Shown here piece by piece: positions 45,832-54,305 of a DNA stretch of 64,000 nt (its first letter is position 1; each line of letters starts with the position of its first letter). Location of the stretch: positions 1 to 64,000 of the forward strand of contig CAVYAT010000006.1 in the NCBI GenBank assembly GCA_963766605.1. The letters are read 5' to 3'. A program made the translations under genes and the position numbers. The notes beneath the pieces were generated by a model. The model worked only from the letters and a program-made list of their open reading frames with translations. It did no database searches and had not been told where the DNA came from. This DNA is from AC-49 sp963766605 (lineage in GTDB: Bacteria; Actinomycetota; Thermoleophilia; Solirubrobacterales; Solirubrobacteraceae).

Positions 45832-46500
45832 ATGAGACGTCTTGCCATCGCACTGTCGGCCCTTGCCGTCGGCGCGCTCGCGATCGCGCCGATCGCCCCG
45901 GCCGAGTCCCACCACCGGTCCGCGCACGACCGCAAGGTCCAGCGCTGGGAGCATCGCTTCCACTTCAAGCTCACCAAGACCAACCGCAACCGCGACGCCG
46001 ACCACGATGGCGTCACCAACGCGGCCGAGTGTGCGCACGGCACCAACCCCCGCCATGCCGACAACCACACGGCGAGCGCCGCGACGGTCAAGAGCTTCAC
46101 CCCGGCGACCGCGACCACCCCGGCCGTGCTCGTCATCACGCTGCCCGACGGCACGACCGAGACCGGCAACGTCACCAACCGGACCGAGATCCACTGTGTG
46201 ACCGCCGCCCCGACGACGCCGACCACGCCCGCGATGACCTCGCGCCACGACGGCGGCGATGACAACGGCGGCAACGACCAAGGCGACGACAACGGCCGCC
46301 ACGGTGGCAACTCCGGTCCGGGTTCGGACAACAGCGGCCCGGGTCGCGGTGGCGACGACAACGACAACGACAACAACGACGACAACGCCGTGCCCTGCAC
46401 CACGGCCGATCTGACCGTCGGTGCCGTCGTCCACGAGGCTCAGCTCCGCGTCGACGCCAACAACGGCGCGGTGTTCCACGAGATCGTCCTGGTGAAGTGA
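45832..46500 (+). CDS. Secreted protein with a thrombospondin-type-3-like calcium motif
   Basis: 222 residues from ATG 45832, chosen because AGGAG (45819-45823) lies 8 bases upstream; an earlier in-frame ATG at 45805 would add a region before the signal peptide. Signal peptide RRLAIALSALAVGALAIA. Near residues 55-73 the sequence DADHDGVTNAAECAHGTNP fits the thrombospondin type 3 / calcium-binding repeat found in bacterial surface proteins. A low-complexity Asp/Gly/Asn/His-rich region follows, then a short C-terminal domain with one Cys. It stands directly upstream of the sigma gene that has a similar Gly/Asp/His-rich extracellular tail. Confidence 0.6.
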   Translation: MRRLAIALSALAVGALAIAPIAPAESHHRSAHDRKVQRWEHRFHFKLTKTNRNRDADHDGVTNAAECAHGTNPRHADNHTASAATVKSFTPATATTPAVLVITLPDGTTETGNVTNRTEIHCVTAAPTTPTTPAMTSRHDGGDDNGGNDQGDDNGRHGGNSGPGSDNSGPGRGGDDNDNDNNDDNAVPCTTADLTVGAVVHEAQLRVDANNGAVFHEIVLVK

Positions 46501-46535
46501 GCCAAGGAGCCCTGCCCTAAGGTCAATAGCAGCAC

Positions 46536-48029
46536 ATGCAGCCCCGCCTGCTTCACGAGCCGCTTCGCCTCGCCGGCGCGTCGCTCCTGCGCCTGCAGAG
46601 CGACGCGCGGCTCGTGGTGCTGGCGCGGGACGGCCACGACCCCGCGTTCACGGCGATCGTCGATCGCTACCGAGCCCCGCTGGTGCGCTACTGCACGCGC
46701 CTGCTGGGGCCCGAGCGCGCCGAGGACGCGGTCCAGCAGACGCTGATCAACGCCCACACCGCCATGAACGACGACCTCGACCGAGACATCCAGCTGCGCC
46801 CGTGGCTGTACCGCATCGCCCACAACGTCTCGCTCAACGTCCTGCGCGGCGCCCGCGAGACGACCCCGCTGACCGACGACCGGGCGGACACGGTCGTGGT
46901 CGAGGACGTCGTCGCCCAGCGCGAGGAGCTGCGCAACGCGCTGGCGGCGATCGGGGCGCTGCCCGAGCCCCAACGCGATGCGTTGCTGCTGCGCGAGCTC
47001 GAGGGCCGCACCCACGAGGAGATCGCCGCCGCACTCGGCGTGTCGGTCGGCGGTGCACGCCAGCACCTCTACCGCGCACGGACCGCGGTGCGCGGGGCGA
47101 TGACGGCCATCACGCCGTACCCGCTGCTCGCGCGGCTGCTGGACCTCGGCGGTCAGACCGCCGCCGAGACCGGCGCGGCGCGGGCCAGCGAGGTCGCGGT
47201 CGGCACCGGGCTGGGCGCAGTCGCGACCAAGGTCGGGGTCGGCGTCGTCGCCGCCGGCGCGGTCGCCGCCGGCGCGTTTCACGCCGACCACCGCCACCAC
47301 CACAAGGCTCACTCCCACACCGCGCCGGCGGCGGTCGTCGTCCATCACGCGATTTCCACACCTGTGGTGCCGGCTGGCGCCGCGGCCGGCACCGCAGCAG
47401 CGTCCCTGCGGTCGTCGTCTTCGGGCCGTGGCTCGGGCACCAGCGGCTCGGCGACCGAGCATCGCCACCACGGCTCGTCGTCGCACTCCGAGACCACCCA
47501 CCGCCATCACGGCCACAAGACCTCGGGCGACGACCACGGCGGGTCCGGCACGCCATCAGGGTCCGGCAGCGGCGGGTCGGGCGATGGCGAGGGTCGCGAG
47601 CCCGGCGACGACAACGGCGGCGGCAGCTCGGGCACGTCGGGCCACCAGCAGAGCGGCGGCTCGGGCCACACGTCCGGCGACGACGGCCACGGCTCTGGCT
47701 CTTCCGGCTCCGGTTCGTCGGGCGGACACGGCGGCGGTTCGGGCACGTCGGGCCACGGCAGCTCTGGGTCGGGCTCCGCTGGCGGCGGTGACGACGGCTC
47801 CCAGAACGCGACGCCCCCATCCAGCGCGCCGCCGGCATCGTCGAGCGGCGAAGACGGCGGTGGCGGCGGCGGATCGCAGCCGTCCAGCAGCGGTGACGAC
47901 GGCGGTGGCGGCGGATCGCCGGGCGGTCCCGGCGGCGGCAGCAGCAGCTCAGGAGGCGGCGATCAGTCCAGCGGCGATGACGGCGGCTCGGGCGGCGGCG
48001 GCTCAGACGACGGAGGCAGCGGGCACTGA
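46536..48029 (+). CDS. ECF sigma factor with membrane segment and long Gly/Ser/His-rich tail
   Basis: 497 residues. Residues 35-107 are sigma region 2 (FTAIVDRYRAPLVRYCTRLL, then RPWLYRIAHNVSLNVLRGAR); about 136-188 are region 4 (EPQRDALLLRELEGRTHEEI, then AAALGVSVGGARQHLYRAR), both well preserved. A single hydrophobic segment (near 225-248, VGVGVVAAGAVAAGAF) follows, then a His cluster and about 245 residues of mainly Gly, Ser, Asp and His with hardly any hydrophobic residues. This predicts a sigma factor tied to the membrane, with a disordered part outside. There is no separate anti-sigma gene next to it. TAAGGT at 46518-46523, 12 bases before ATG 46536, is a weak -10 candidate. Confidence 0.75.
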   Translation: MQPRLLHEPLRLAGASLLRLQSDARLVVLARDGHDPAFTAIVDRYRAPLVRYCTRLLGPERAEDAVQQTLINAHTAMNDDLDRDIQLRPWLYRIAHNVSLNVLRGARETTPLTDDRADTVVVEDVVAQREELRNALAAIGALPEPQRDALLLRELEGRTHEEIAAALGVSVGGARQHLYRARTAVRGAMTAITPYPLLARLLDLGGQTAAETGAARASEVAVGTGLGAVATKVGVGVVAAGAVAAGAFHADHRHHHKAHSHTAPAAVVVHHAISTPVVPAGAAAGTAAASLRSSSSGRGSGTSGSATEHRHHGSSSHSETTHRHHGHKTSGDDHGGSGTPSGSGSGGSGDGEGREPGDDNGGGSSGTSGHQQSGGSGHTSGDDGHGSGSSGSGSSGGHGGGSGTSGHGSSGSGSAGGGDDGSQNATPPSSAPPASSSGEDGGGGGGSQPSSSGDDGGGGGSPGGPGGGSSSSGGGDQSSGDDGGSGGGGSDDGGSGH

Positions 48030-48047
48030 CCGCGGCGCGTCGAGGCG

Positions 48048-48079
48048 GGGCGCGGCGGCTGCCCCGAGCCGCCGCGCCC
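48048..48079. terminator. GC-rich hairpin after the sigma gene
   Basis: A 13-bp perfect stem (GGGCGCGGCGGCT with AGCCGCCGCGCCC) and a 6-base loop, 19 bases after the sigma stop. No T tract follows, so it would be a weak or factor-assisted terminator. Confidence 0.5.
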
Positions 48080-48217
48080 GCGCCCTCCCCAACAGGGAGT
48101 TTGCGACGCACATTCGGTCTGAAGCACACGATGGGCGGCTCCTGACCGTGACGCGGCGACGCTAGCCGGAAACGGGTGTTCATGGCAGTCGTACATCCGT
48201 CCGTCTTTCTCGCGCGC

Positions 48218-48234
48218 TATCAGGGTCCCTGATA
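48218..48234. terminator. Palindrome TATCAGGG T CCCTGATA after uvrA
   Basis: A perfect 8-bp inverted repeat with one central base. Flanking CGCG bases can extend the stem if one C is bulged. It lies 18 bases past the uvrA stop, in a 222-base gap with no coding sequence, and could end the uvrA transcript or bind a dimeric protein. Confidence 0.35.
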
Positions 48235-48251
48235 CGCGAACGGCGATATGC

Positions 48252-51143
48252 CTAGGCAGCAGCGGTTGCGCGCCGCCTCGTGCGGCGCACCTTCACAGTG
48301 ACGGGCTCAACGAGGCCGGTCAGGAATTCGCCGGTGTGGGAGCCGGGAGTACCCGCAACCTCCTCCGGCGTCCCGCTCGCGACCACACGGCCCCCGTCGT
48401 CGCCGCCCTCGGGCCCCATGTCGATGATCTGATCCGCGGTCTTGATGACATCGAGGTTGTGCTCGATGACGACGACGCTGTTGCCCTGGTCGACGAGCCG
48501 GTGCAGCACCTCGAGCAGCCGCTGGACGTCGGCGAAGTGCAGCCCGGTCGTCGGCTCGTCGAGGATGTAGAGCGTCGATCCGGTCGCGACCTTCGACAGC
48601 TCGGTGGCCAGCTTCACCCGCTGCGCCTCGCCGCCCGACAGCGTCGTCGCCGGCTGGCCGAGGCGGATGTAGCCGAGGCCGACCGCGTCGAGCGTCTCGA
48701 GGCGGCGGCGGATCTTCGGGATGTGCTGGAAGAACTCGAGCGCCTCCTCGACCGGCATGTGCAGCACGTCGGCGATCGTCTTGCCCTTGAAGCGGATCGC
48801 GAGCGTCTCGCGGTTGTAACGCCGGCCCTCGCACTGCTCGCACTGGACGTAGACGTCGGGCAGGAAGTGCATCTCGATCTTGATCTGCCCGTCGCCGCGA
48901 CAGACCTCGCAGCGCCCGCCCTTGACGTTGAACGAGAAGCGCCCCGGCTTGTAGCCGCGCGCCCGCGCTTCGGGCGTCTTGGAGAACAGGTCGCGGATGA
49001 CGTCGAACAGGCCGGTGTAGGTGGCCGGGTTGGAGCGCGGGGTGCGGCCGATCGGCGACTGGTCGACCTGGATGATCTTGTCGAGCCGGTCGAGCCCGAG
49101 TACCGCGAGGTGGGCGCCGGGGCGCGTCTTGGCCCGGTGCAGGCGGTTGGCGACCGCCTTGAACAGCACCTCGTTGACGAGCGTCGACTTGCCGGAGCCC
49201 GACACACCGGTGACGCACGTCATCACGCCGAGCGGCACGCGGACGTCGAGCTTGCAGAGGTTGTGCTGGCTCGCGCCGCGGATCTCGACGTAGCCGTCGG
49301 GCTTGCGCCGCTTGGCCGGCACGTCGATCGTCGTCGTGCCGGCAAGGAACTGCCCGGTCAGCGACTCGGCGACCTTCTCGACCTGCGCCGCCGTGCCCTG
49401 GGCGACGATCCGCCCGCCGTGCTCGCCCGCGCCCGGACCGAGGTCGACCAGGTGGTCGGCAGCGCGCATCGTCTGTTCGTCGTGCTCGACGACGATCACC
49501 GTGTTGCCGAGGTCGCGCAAACGCTCGAGCGTCGCGATCAGCCGGGCGTTGTCACGCTGGTGCAGGCCGATCGACGGCTCGTCGAGCACGTACAGCACGC
49601 CGACCAGCGCCGACCCGATCTGCGTGGCCAGCCGGATCCGCTGCGCCTCGCCGCCCGACAGCGTCGCCGCAGCGCGATCCATCGACAGGTAGCCGATCCC
49701 GACGTTGTCGAGGAAGTTCAGGCGCTCGGAGATCTCGCGCAGGATCAGCCGTGCGATCTCACGCTCGCGGTCGGTCAGCGCGACCTCCTCGATCCAGCGC
49801 AGCGCCCGCTTGACCGACATCGCGGTGAACTCGTGGATCGCGATTCCGCCGACGAGGACCGCCCGCGACTCCGGCCGTAGCCGTGAGCCCTTGCACGCCG
49901 GACACGGGACGAGCGACATGTACTCCTCGATCCGCTCGCGCGACCACTCCGAGTCGGTCTCGCGGTAGCGGCGCTCGAGTGAGGACACGACGCCCTCGAA
50001 GCGTGCGGCGTAGGAGCGCTGGCGCCCGTAGCGGTTGCGGTAGGAGACGGTGACGCGGTCGCCGTCGGTGCCGTAGAGCAGCAGGTCGCGATGCTTCTGC
50101 GGGAGGTCGTGCCACGGCGCCTCGAGATCGATCTTGTGCTTCTCTGAGAGCGCCTGGACGAGCTGCTCGTAGTAGCCCGAGTGGCCGTTGGACCACGGCA
50201 CGATCGCGCCCTCGCCGACGGACAGCGACGGGTCCGGCACGACGAGCTCCGGGTCGATCTCCATCTGATGCCCGAGGCCCGTGCAACGCTCGCACGCGCC
50301 GTGCGGGGCGTTGAAGGAGAAGATCCGCGGCTCGAGCTCGGGGATCACCGGCCCGTGATCGATGCACGCGAACTTCTCGGAATACAGAGTCCTCCGCGGG
50401 GCCTCATCCTCCCCCTCCTTCGGCAACGTCTCCACCTCGACCATCCCATCGGCCAGCGCGACGGCGGTCTCGATCGAGTCGGCCAGGCGCTTGCGCAGGT
50501 CCTCGCGCATCACCAGCCGGTCGACGACGACCGCGATGTCGTGCTTGTACTTCTTGTCGAGCACGATCTCGTCCTCGAGCATCCGCAGCTCACCGTCGAC
50601 CTCGACGCGCGCGAAGCCCTCGGCCCGCAGCTCCTCGAACAGCTTGCCGTACTCGCCCTTGCGCCCGCGGACGATCGGCGCGAGGACCATGAAGCGCGTG
50701 CCGTCGGGCAGCGCCATCACCTGGTCGATGATCTGCTCCGCCGACTGCCCGGCGATCGGCTTGCCGCAGATGTGGCAGTGCGGATGGCCGATCCGCGCCC
50801 ACAGGAGCCGGAGGTAGTCGTAGATCTCGGTGACCGTCCCGACGGTCGAGCGCGGGTTGCGCGACGTCGTCTTCTGATCGATCGAGATCGCCGGCGACAG
50901 CCCCTCGATCGAGTCGACGTCCGGCTTGTCCATCTGGCCCAGGAACTGGCGCGCGTAGGCGCTCAGCGACTCGACATAGCGGCGCTGCCCCTCGGCGTAG
51001 ATCGTGTCGAAGGCCAGCGACGACTTACCCGACCCCGAGAGCCCCGTCAGAACGACCAGCGCGTCACGCGGCAGCGTGAGCGTGATGTCCTTGAGGTTGT
51101 GCTCGCGAGCGCCGGAGACGACGATCGAGTTGTGCGGCGGCAT
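48252..51143 (-). CDS. uvrA: Excinuclease ABC subunit A
   Basis: 963 residues, normal length. It scans DNA for bulky damage with UvrB. Two ATPase modules are seen: Walker A GLSGSGKSSLAFDTIYAEG near 35 and GVSGSGKSTLVNEVL near 648, signatures LSGGEAQRIRLATQIGS and LSGGEAQRVKLATEL. Zinc-binding CxxC pairs are present (CHIC, CERC, CPAC, CEVC, CEQC). The start is ATG 51143, 9 bases after TAACAT, so it is leaderless, and a perfect LexA-type box covers the promoter. Confidence 0.96.
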   Translation of the reverse strand: MPPHNSIVVSGAREHNLKDITLTLPRDALVVLTGLSGSGKSSLAFDTIYAEGQRRYVESLSAYARQFLGQMDKPDVDSIEGLSPAISIDQKTTSRNPRSTVGTVTEIYDYLRLLWARIGHPHCHICGKPIAGQSAEQIIDQVMALPDGTRFMVLAPIVRGRKGEYGKLFEELRAEGFARVEVDGELRMLEDEIVLDKKYKHDIAVVVDRLVMREDLRKRLADSIETAVALADGMVEVETLPKEGEDEAPRRTLYSEKFACIDHGPVIPELEPRIFSFNAPHGACERCTGLGHQMEIDPELVVPDPSLSVGEGAIVPWSNGHSGYYEQLVQALSEKHKIDLEAPWHDLPQKHRDLLLYGTDGDRVTVSYRNRYGRQRSYAARFEGVVSSLERRYRETDSEWSRERIEEYMSLVPCPACKGSRLRPESRAVLVGGIAIHEFTAMSVKRALRWIEEVALTDREREIARLILREISERLNFLDNVGIGYLSMDRAAATLSGGEAQRIRLATQIGSALVGVLYVLDEPSIGLHQRDNARLIATLERLRDLGNTVIVVEHDEQTMRAADHLVDLGPGAGEHGGRIVAQGTAAQVEKVAESLTGQFLAGTTTIDVPAKRRKPDGYVEIRGASQHNLCKLDVRVPLGVMTCVTGVSGSGKSTLVNEVLFKAVANRLHRAKTRPGAHLAVLGLDRLDKIIQVDQSPIGRTPRSNPATYTGLFDVIRDLFSKTPEARARGYKPGRFSFNVKGGRCEVCRGDGQIKIEMHFLPDVYVQCEQCEGRRYNRETLAIRFKGKTIADVLHMPVEEALEFFQHIPKIRRRLETLDAVGLGYIRLGQPATTLSGGEAQRVKLATELSKVATGSTLYILDEPTTGLHFADVQRLLEVLHRLVDQGNSVVVIEHNLDVIKTADQIIDMGPEGGDDGGRVVASGTPEEVAGTPGSHTGEFLTGLVEPVTVKVRRTRRRATAAA

Positions 51144-51152
51144 GAGAAAACG

Positions 51153-51158
51153 ATGTTA
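51153..51158 (-). promoter_or_regulatory. -10 box of uvrA
   Basis: TAACAT on the minus strand, 9 bases before ATG 51143. Confidence 0.5.
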
Positions 51159-51165
51159 CCGAGGC

Positions 51166-51177
51166 GAACAGATGTTC
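51166..51177. promoter_or_regulatory. LexA (SOS) box of uvrA
   Basis: GAACAGATGTTC, a perfect GAAC-N4-GTTC palindrome that fits the LexA operator of Gram-positive bacteria and actinobacteria. It lies just upstream of the uvrA -10 box, where a bound repressor would block polymerase. It is also 25 bases before ATG 51203 on the other strand, so it could affect that gene too. Confidence 0.75.
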
Positions 51178-51202
51178 CCCTGCCCATTGCCGCCGTCGTC
51201 GC

Positions 51203-51757
51203 ATGATCGTTCGCCTCGACGCCATCCTGCACGGCTCGCCGCTGCTCATGCGCGCGCTGGCGGCCGCGCGCGATGTCGACGCCCCGGACTGGCTGCTCGC
51301 GGCCGGGGCGATCCGCAACACGGTGTGGGACGTTCTCCACGACCGCGAGCCGGCGCCGCCGCGTGATCTCGACCTCCTGTTCTTCGACCCGGACGACGCG
51401 ACGCCCACGCGCGACGAGGCGGTCGAAACCGCACTGCGCGACCGCACGCCCGGCTGGCCGTGGGAGGCGCGCAACCAGGCCGGCGTTCACCGCTGGTATC
51501 CGCAGCGCTTCGGGGTCGACGTCGAGCCGTTTCACTCAAGCGCCGAGGCCATCGCGACGTTCCCCGAAGTCGCCTCGTGTGTCAGCGTACGCCTGCTCCC
51601 CGACGACACACTCCTGACCGTCGCCCCGTACGGCCTCGACGACCTGCTGGGCCTCGTCTGCCGCCACAACCCGGCCCGCGCGCCGCGCGCGGTCTACGAG
51701 CAGCGGATCGCCGACAAGGGCTGGCGTGAACGCTGGCCCCGCCTGCGCATCGAATGA
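51203..51757 (+). CDS. Nucleotidyltransferase family protein (NTP_transf_6)
   Basis: 184 residues. The N-terminal core LLAAGAIRNTVWDVLHDREP followed by DLDLLFFD matches the NTP_transf_6 / COG3575 group, in which the Asp pair in DLDLLFFD is expected to bind metal. The family is uncharacterised but related to nucleotidyltransferases. It is divergent from uvrA with 59 bases between starts, which contain the LexA box. Neither a -10 box nor a ribosome site is obvious. Confidence 0.7.
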   Translation: MIVRLDAILHGSPLLMRALAAARDVDAPDWLLAAGAIRNTVWDVLHDREPAPPRDLDLLFFDPDDATPTRDEAVETALRDRTPGWPWEARNQAGVHRWYPQRFGVDVEPFHSSAEAIATFPEVASCVSVRLLPDDTLLTVAPYGLDDLLGLVCRHNPARAPRAVYEQRIADKGWRERWPRLRIE

Positions 51758-51827
51758 CGGATCGCGCGTTGTTGCTGCCGTCGCCGCTACCGCCAGTTGC
51801 ACACCTACCACGTGTGTGGCGCGTGAT

Positions 51828-53534
51828 CTAACCGCGTACGACGGTGAACTTCACCAGCCGCGGAGCCGACTTCTTGCCGGCGGCCGTCGCGACTGCGGTC
51901 AGCGTGTAGCTGCCGGGCGCCAGGGCGTGGCCCCTGACCTTGCCCGAGAACCCGGTGTTCGTCGCTGCGGTGGCGAGCGGGTGGCTGAACGTCCCGATCG
52001 TCTTCGACAGCGCGCACTTGGCCTTCTTGCGGTTCGACGATGTCTGCTTGCGGCACTGCGTGCCGACGATGCGGCCCGTCGACTGCATGTCGACGGTGAA
52101 GATCACCGACGCGGCCTGCGACAGCGTCACGTGGATCGAGGTGCCGTGGTGGACCTTCCTGGAATGGCCGCTGGAGGCGAAACGCGACGGGCTGAGCGAC
52201 AGCGAGCGGATCGCCGGCGTCGGAGTGGTCGGCACGGTCGGCGGCGGGGGCGGCACGGTGACCGGTGGCTGGGTCGTCGGTATGTCGTGCGAGACGCCGA
52301 TCGTCGTGAACGACTGGTCGACCGTCGTGGCCGACCGCGTCGCGTTGGAGGCGGTCACGGTGAAGTGGTAGGTCGTGCCGAAGTCGAGCTCGTTGAGCGG
52401 GATCTGGACCGCCTGGCCGGTCGTGGCGGCGGGCAGCGTCAGGGTCTGCGTCGCGGTGCCGAGCGAGGCCGTCTTGCCGTAGTTGACGTGGTAGGTGGTC
52501 GCAATGCCGTTGGGGTTGATCGTCGCGCTGACGATCGCGCTCGTCGAGCCGGTGACCGTCGCCTTGGCCAGGCTGATCGTCGGCGCCGGGATGAACTCGT
52601 CGGCACCGATGTCGGTGGTGGCGATCTGGCGCGGGTCGGCGTCGAGGTCGAGCGTGCCGTTGGCGGCGCTGTCCACGCCGGCTCCGATCGTCGGCGAGTT
52701 CGCCGCCTCGTGGTAGTCGAACGCGCCGGCGTTGACGAACACCGGCGCCGAGGTCTGCTGACCTCCGCCGTCGACGATCGACGAGCCGGCAGCCGGCGAG
52801 GTCGTGACGTAGTTGCTGTGGTCGACGTTGACCTTGGCCGAGTCGCTGCCCCCGACACCCTTGGCCGCGATGTCGGTCACGCCGTGCGCGATCACGTTGG
52901 TCGCGTTGACGATGAGCTGCGGCGACCCCTGGCCGTTGGCCAGCAGCCCGTCGCCGGCCGTCGGATTGGTGTTGATCGCGGTGACGTTGCGCAGCGTGAT
53001 CGTCCCGCTGCCGGTGCCGGCCAGGACCCCCGCGGCGCCGGAGTCGCTCGCCACGCAGACGCTGTCACGCAGGGTGCCCGCCTGGATGTCGCAGGTCCCG
53101 TTCCCCGAGCCCCCACCCCGCGCGCTGATCTGCTCCGCCAGCGTTCCGTTGGTGATCAGCGCGCCGCCGCCGGCGGCGGTGTCGCGCAGGTCGAGCCGGC
53201 GCAGCGTCGTCGACGGGTTGCTGACCTGCAACACCGTGAACGCCGACGACGTGATGACCGGTGCGGGCTGGCCCGCGACCCCATGGATCGTCAGCGCGAC
53301 ACTGTCGGTGATCATCGACGTGAGCGTGTACGAGCCCGCCGTCACGGTGACGTCGTCACCGGCCGAGGCGCCCTGGATCGCGGTCGTGAGATCGCACGGC
53401 GACACCTGGGTGCACGGCGCAACGATGGTCCCCGACGGGCTCGCGAAGCGTTGCGCGGCCGCCAGCGCGGTCGCCTGACCCGCCGCGCACGTCAGCACCA
53501 GCGCGAGCGCCGCGAGAACGATGGTGCGGCGCAT
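51828..53534 (-). CDS. Secreted beta-helix surface protein
   Basis: 568 residues from ATG 53534. A signal peptide (TIVLAALALVLTCAAGQATA) is followed by a right-handed parallel beta-helix region (about 30-320), which ends with the SPTIGAGVD and TDIGADEF pattern seen in choice-of-anchor Q surface proteins. A fibronectin-III-like domain is near 330-430 (VNYGKTASLG, YHFTVTASN), then a Pro/Thr-rich linker near 445-460, and a C-terminal beta domain with two Cys near 510-522. No cell-wall sorting signal is seen. The gene is convergent with the nucleotidyltransferase and divergent from the methyltransferase at 53574. Confidence 0.68.
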   Translation of the reverse strand: MRRTIVLAALALVLTCAAGQATALAAAQRFASPSGTIVAPCTQVSPCDLTTAIQGASAGDDVTVTAGSYTLTSMITDSVALTIHGVAGQPAPVITSSAFTVLQVSNPSTTLRRLDLRDTAAGGGALITNGTLAEQISARGGGSGNGTCDIQAGTLRDSVCVASDSGAAGVLAGTGSGTITLRNVTAINTNPTAGDGLLANGQGSPQLIVNATNVIAHGVTDIAAKGVGGSDSAKVNVDHSNYVTTSPAAGSSIVDGGGQQTSAPVFVNAGAFDYHEAANSPTIGAGVDSAANGTLDLDADPRQIATTDIGADEFIPAPTISLAKATVTGSTSAIVSATINPNGIATTYHVNYGKTASLGTATQTLTLPAATTGQAVQIPLNELDFGTTYHFTVTASNATRSATTVDQSFTTIGVSHDIPTTQPPVTVPPPPPTVPTTPTPAIRSLSLSPSRFASSGHSRKVHHGTSIHVTLSQAASVIFTVDMQSTGRIVGTQCRKQTSSNRKKAKCALSKTIGTFSHPLATAATNTGFSGKVRGHALAPGSYTLTAVATAAGKKSAPRLVKFTVVRG

Positions 53535-53555
53535 CACGTGCGTCCGCCCGATCCG

Positions 53556-53565
53556 CTGGTAGCGT
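53556..53565. promoter_or_regulatory. Bidirectional promoter core with overlapping -10 boxes
   Basis: CTGGTAGCGT reads TAGCGT on plus, 8 bases before GTG 53574. The opposing TACCAG on minus is weaker (last base not T) and 21 bases from ATG 53534, so that transcript would have a short leader. Confidence 0.4.
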
Positions 53566-53573
53566 CGCGCGCC

Positions 53574-54305
53574 GTGAGCGACGCCCACAAGGCGGCAGAG
53601 GTCTCGAGCCGGACGCCCGAGTTCATGGCCGCGGAGGCCTCCAAGCCGTTCGGCTGGGACCCCGCGCACTTCGGCGAGTGGGCGACGGTGTCGTACATGC
53701 TCCAGGTAGTCGGCACGCCGCGAGACGCCTTCATCCTCGATGTCGGGTGTGGTTCCGGCTGGACCACGCTTTTCCTCGCCGAAGCCGGCTACCGCGCGCA
53801 CGGGGTCGACCTCGTGCCGGCCAACATCGAGCTGTGCCGGCAGCGCGCGCAGCGCTGGGGGTCGAGCGCGCGGTTCGAGGTCGCCGACATGGACGATCTG
53901 CCCGCGGGCGGCCCCGCCGACGTCGTGTTGATCTTCGACGCGCTGCACCACTCGACCCGCCAGGCGGCGGTGCTCGAGGGTGTCGCACGGCGACTGAAGC
54001 CCGGTGGCTGGCTGCTGCTGGGCGAGCCGACGTGGCTGCACCGCCTGTCGCCCGGCGCCCGGGCGACGACGCGCGACCTGGGCTGGTCAGAGCGCGGCCT
54101 GACCCTGCGCGGCCTGCGCCGCGACCTGCGCGCGGCCGGCTTCGGCGCCACACGGCGCTTCTTCGGGCCGACCGAGCCCTACGCCAGCCGCATCCGGGGC
54201 ACCGCCTGGCAGCTGGCGCGGCTCGTGGGCGCGAGCGTGCTCGTCGCGCCGCACGGCCACTACTGGCTTGCCGCGCAGATGCCTCAGCTATCGAGCGTCG
54301 AGTAG
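53574..54305 (+). CDS. SAM-dependent methyltransferase
   Basis: 243 residues from GTG 53574, placed by the -10 box. Motif I is ILDVGCGSGWTTLF near 50-63, then GVDLVPANIELC and DVVLIFDALHHSTR, typical of Methyltransf_11/25. The protein is complete. No operon partner on the plus strand; the last 22 bases overlap the convergent DivIVA-like gene. The substrate is unknown. Confidence 0.75.
   Translation: MSDAHKAAEVSSRTPEFMAAEASKPFGWDPAHFGEWATVSYMLQVVGTPRDAFILDVGCGSGWTTLFLAEAGYRAHGVDLVPANIELCRQRAQRWGSSARFEVADMDDLPAGGPADVVLIFDALHHSTRQAAVLEGVARRLKPGGWLLLGEPTWLHRLSPGARATTRDLGWSERGLTLRGLRRDLRAAGFGATRRFFGPTEPYASRIRGTAWQLARLVGASVLVAPHGHYWLAAQMPQLSSVE

Noticed and set aside
46504..46509. AAGGAG as ribosome site of the ECF sigma gene
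   Set aside because: It is 26 bases before ATG 46536, too far; it overlaps the end of the preceding gene region.
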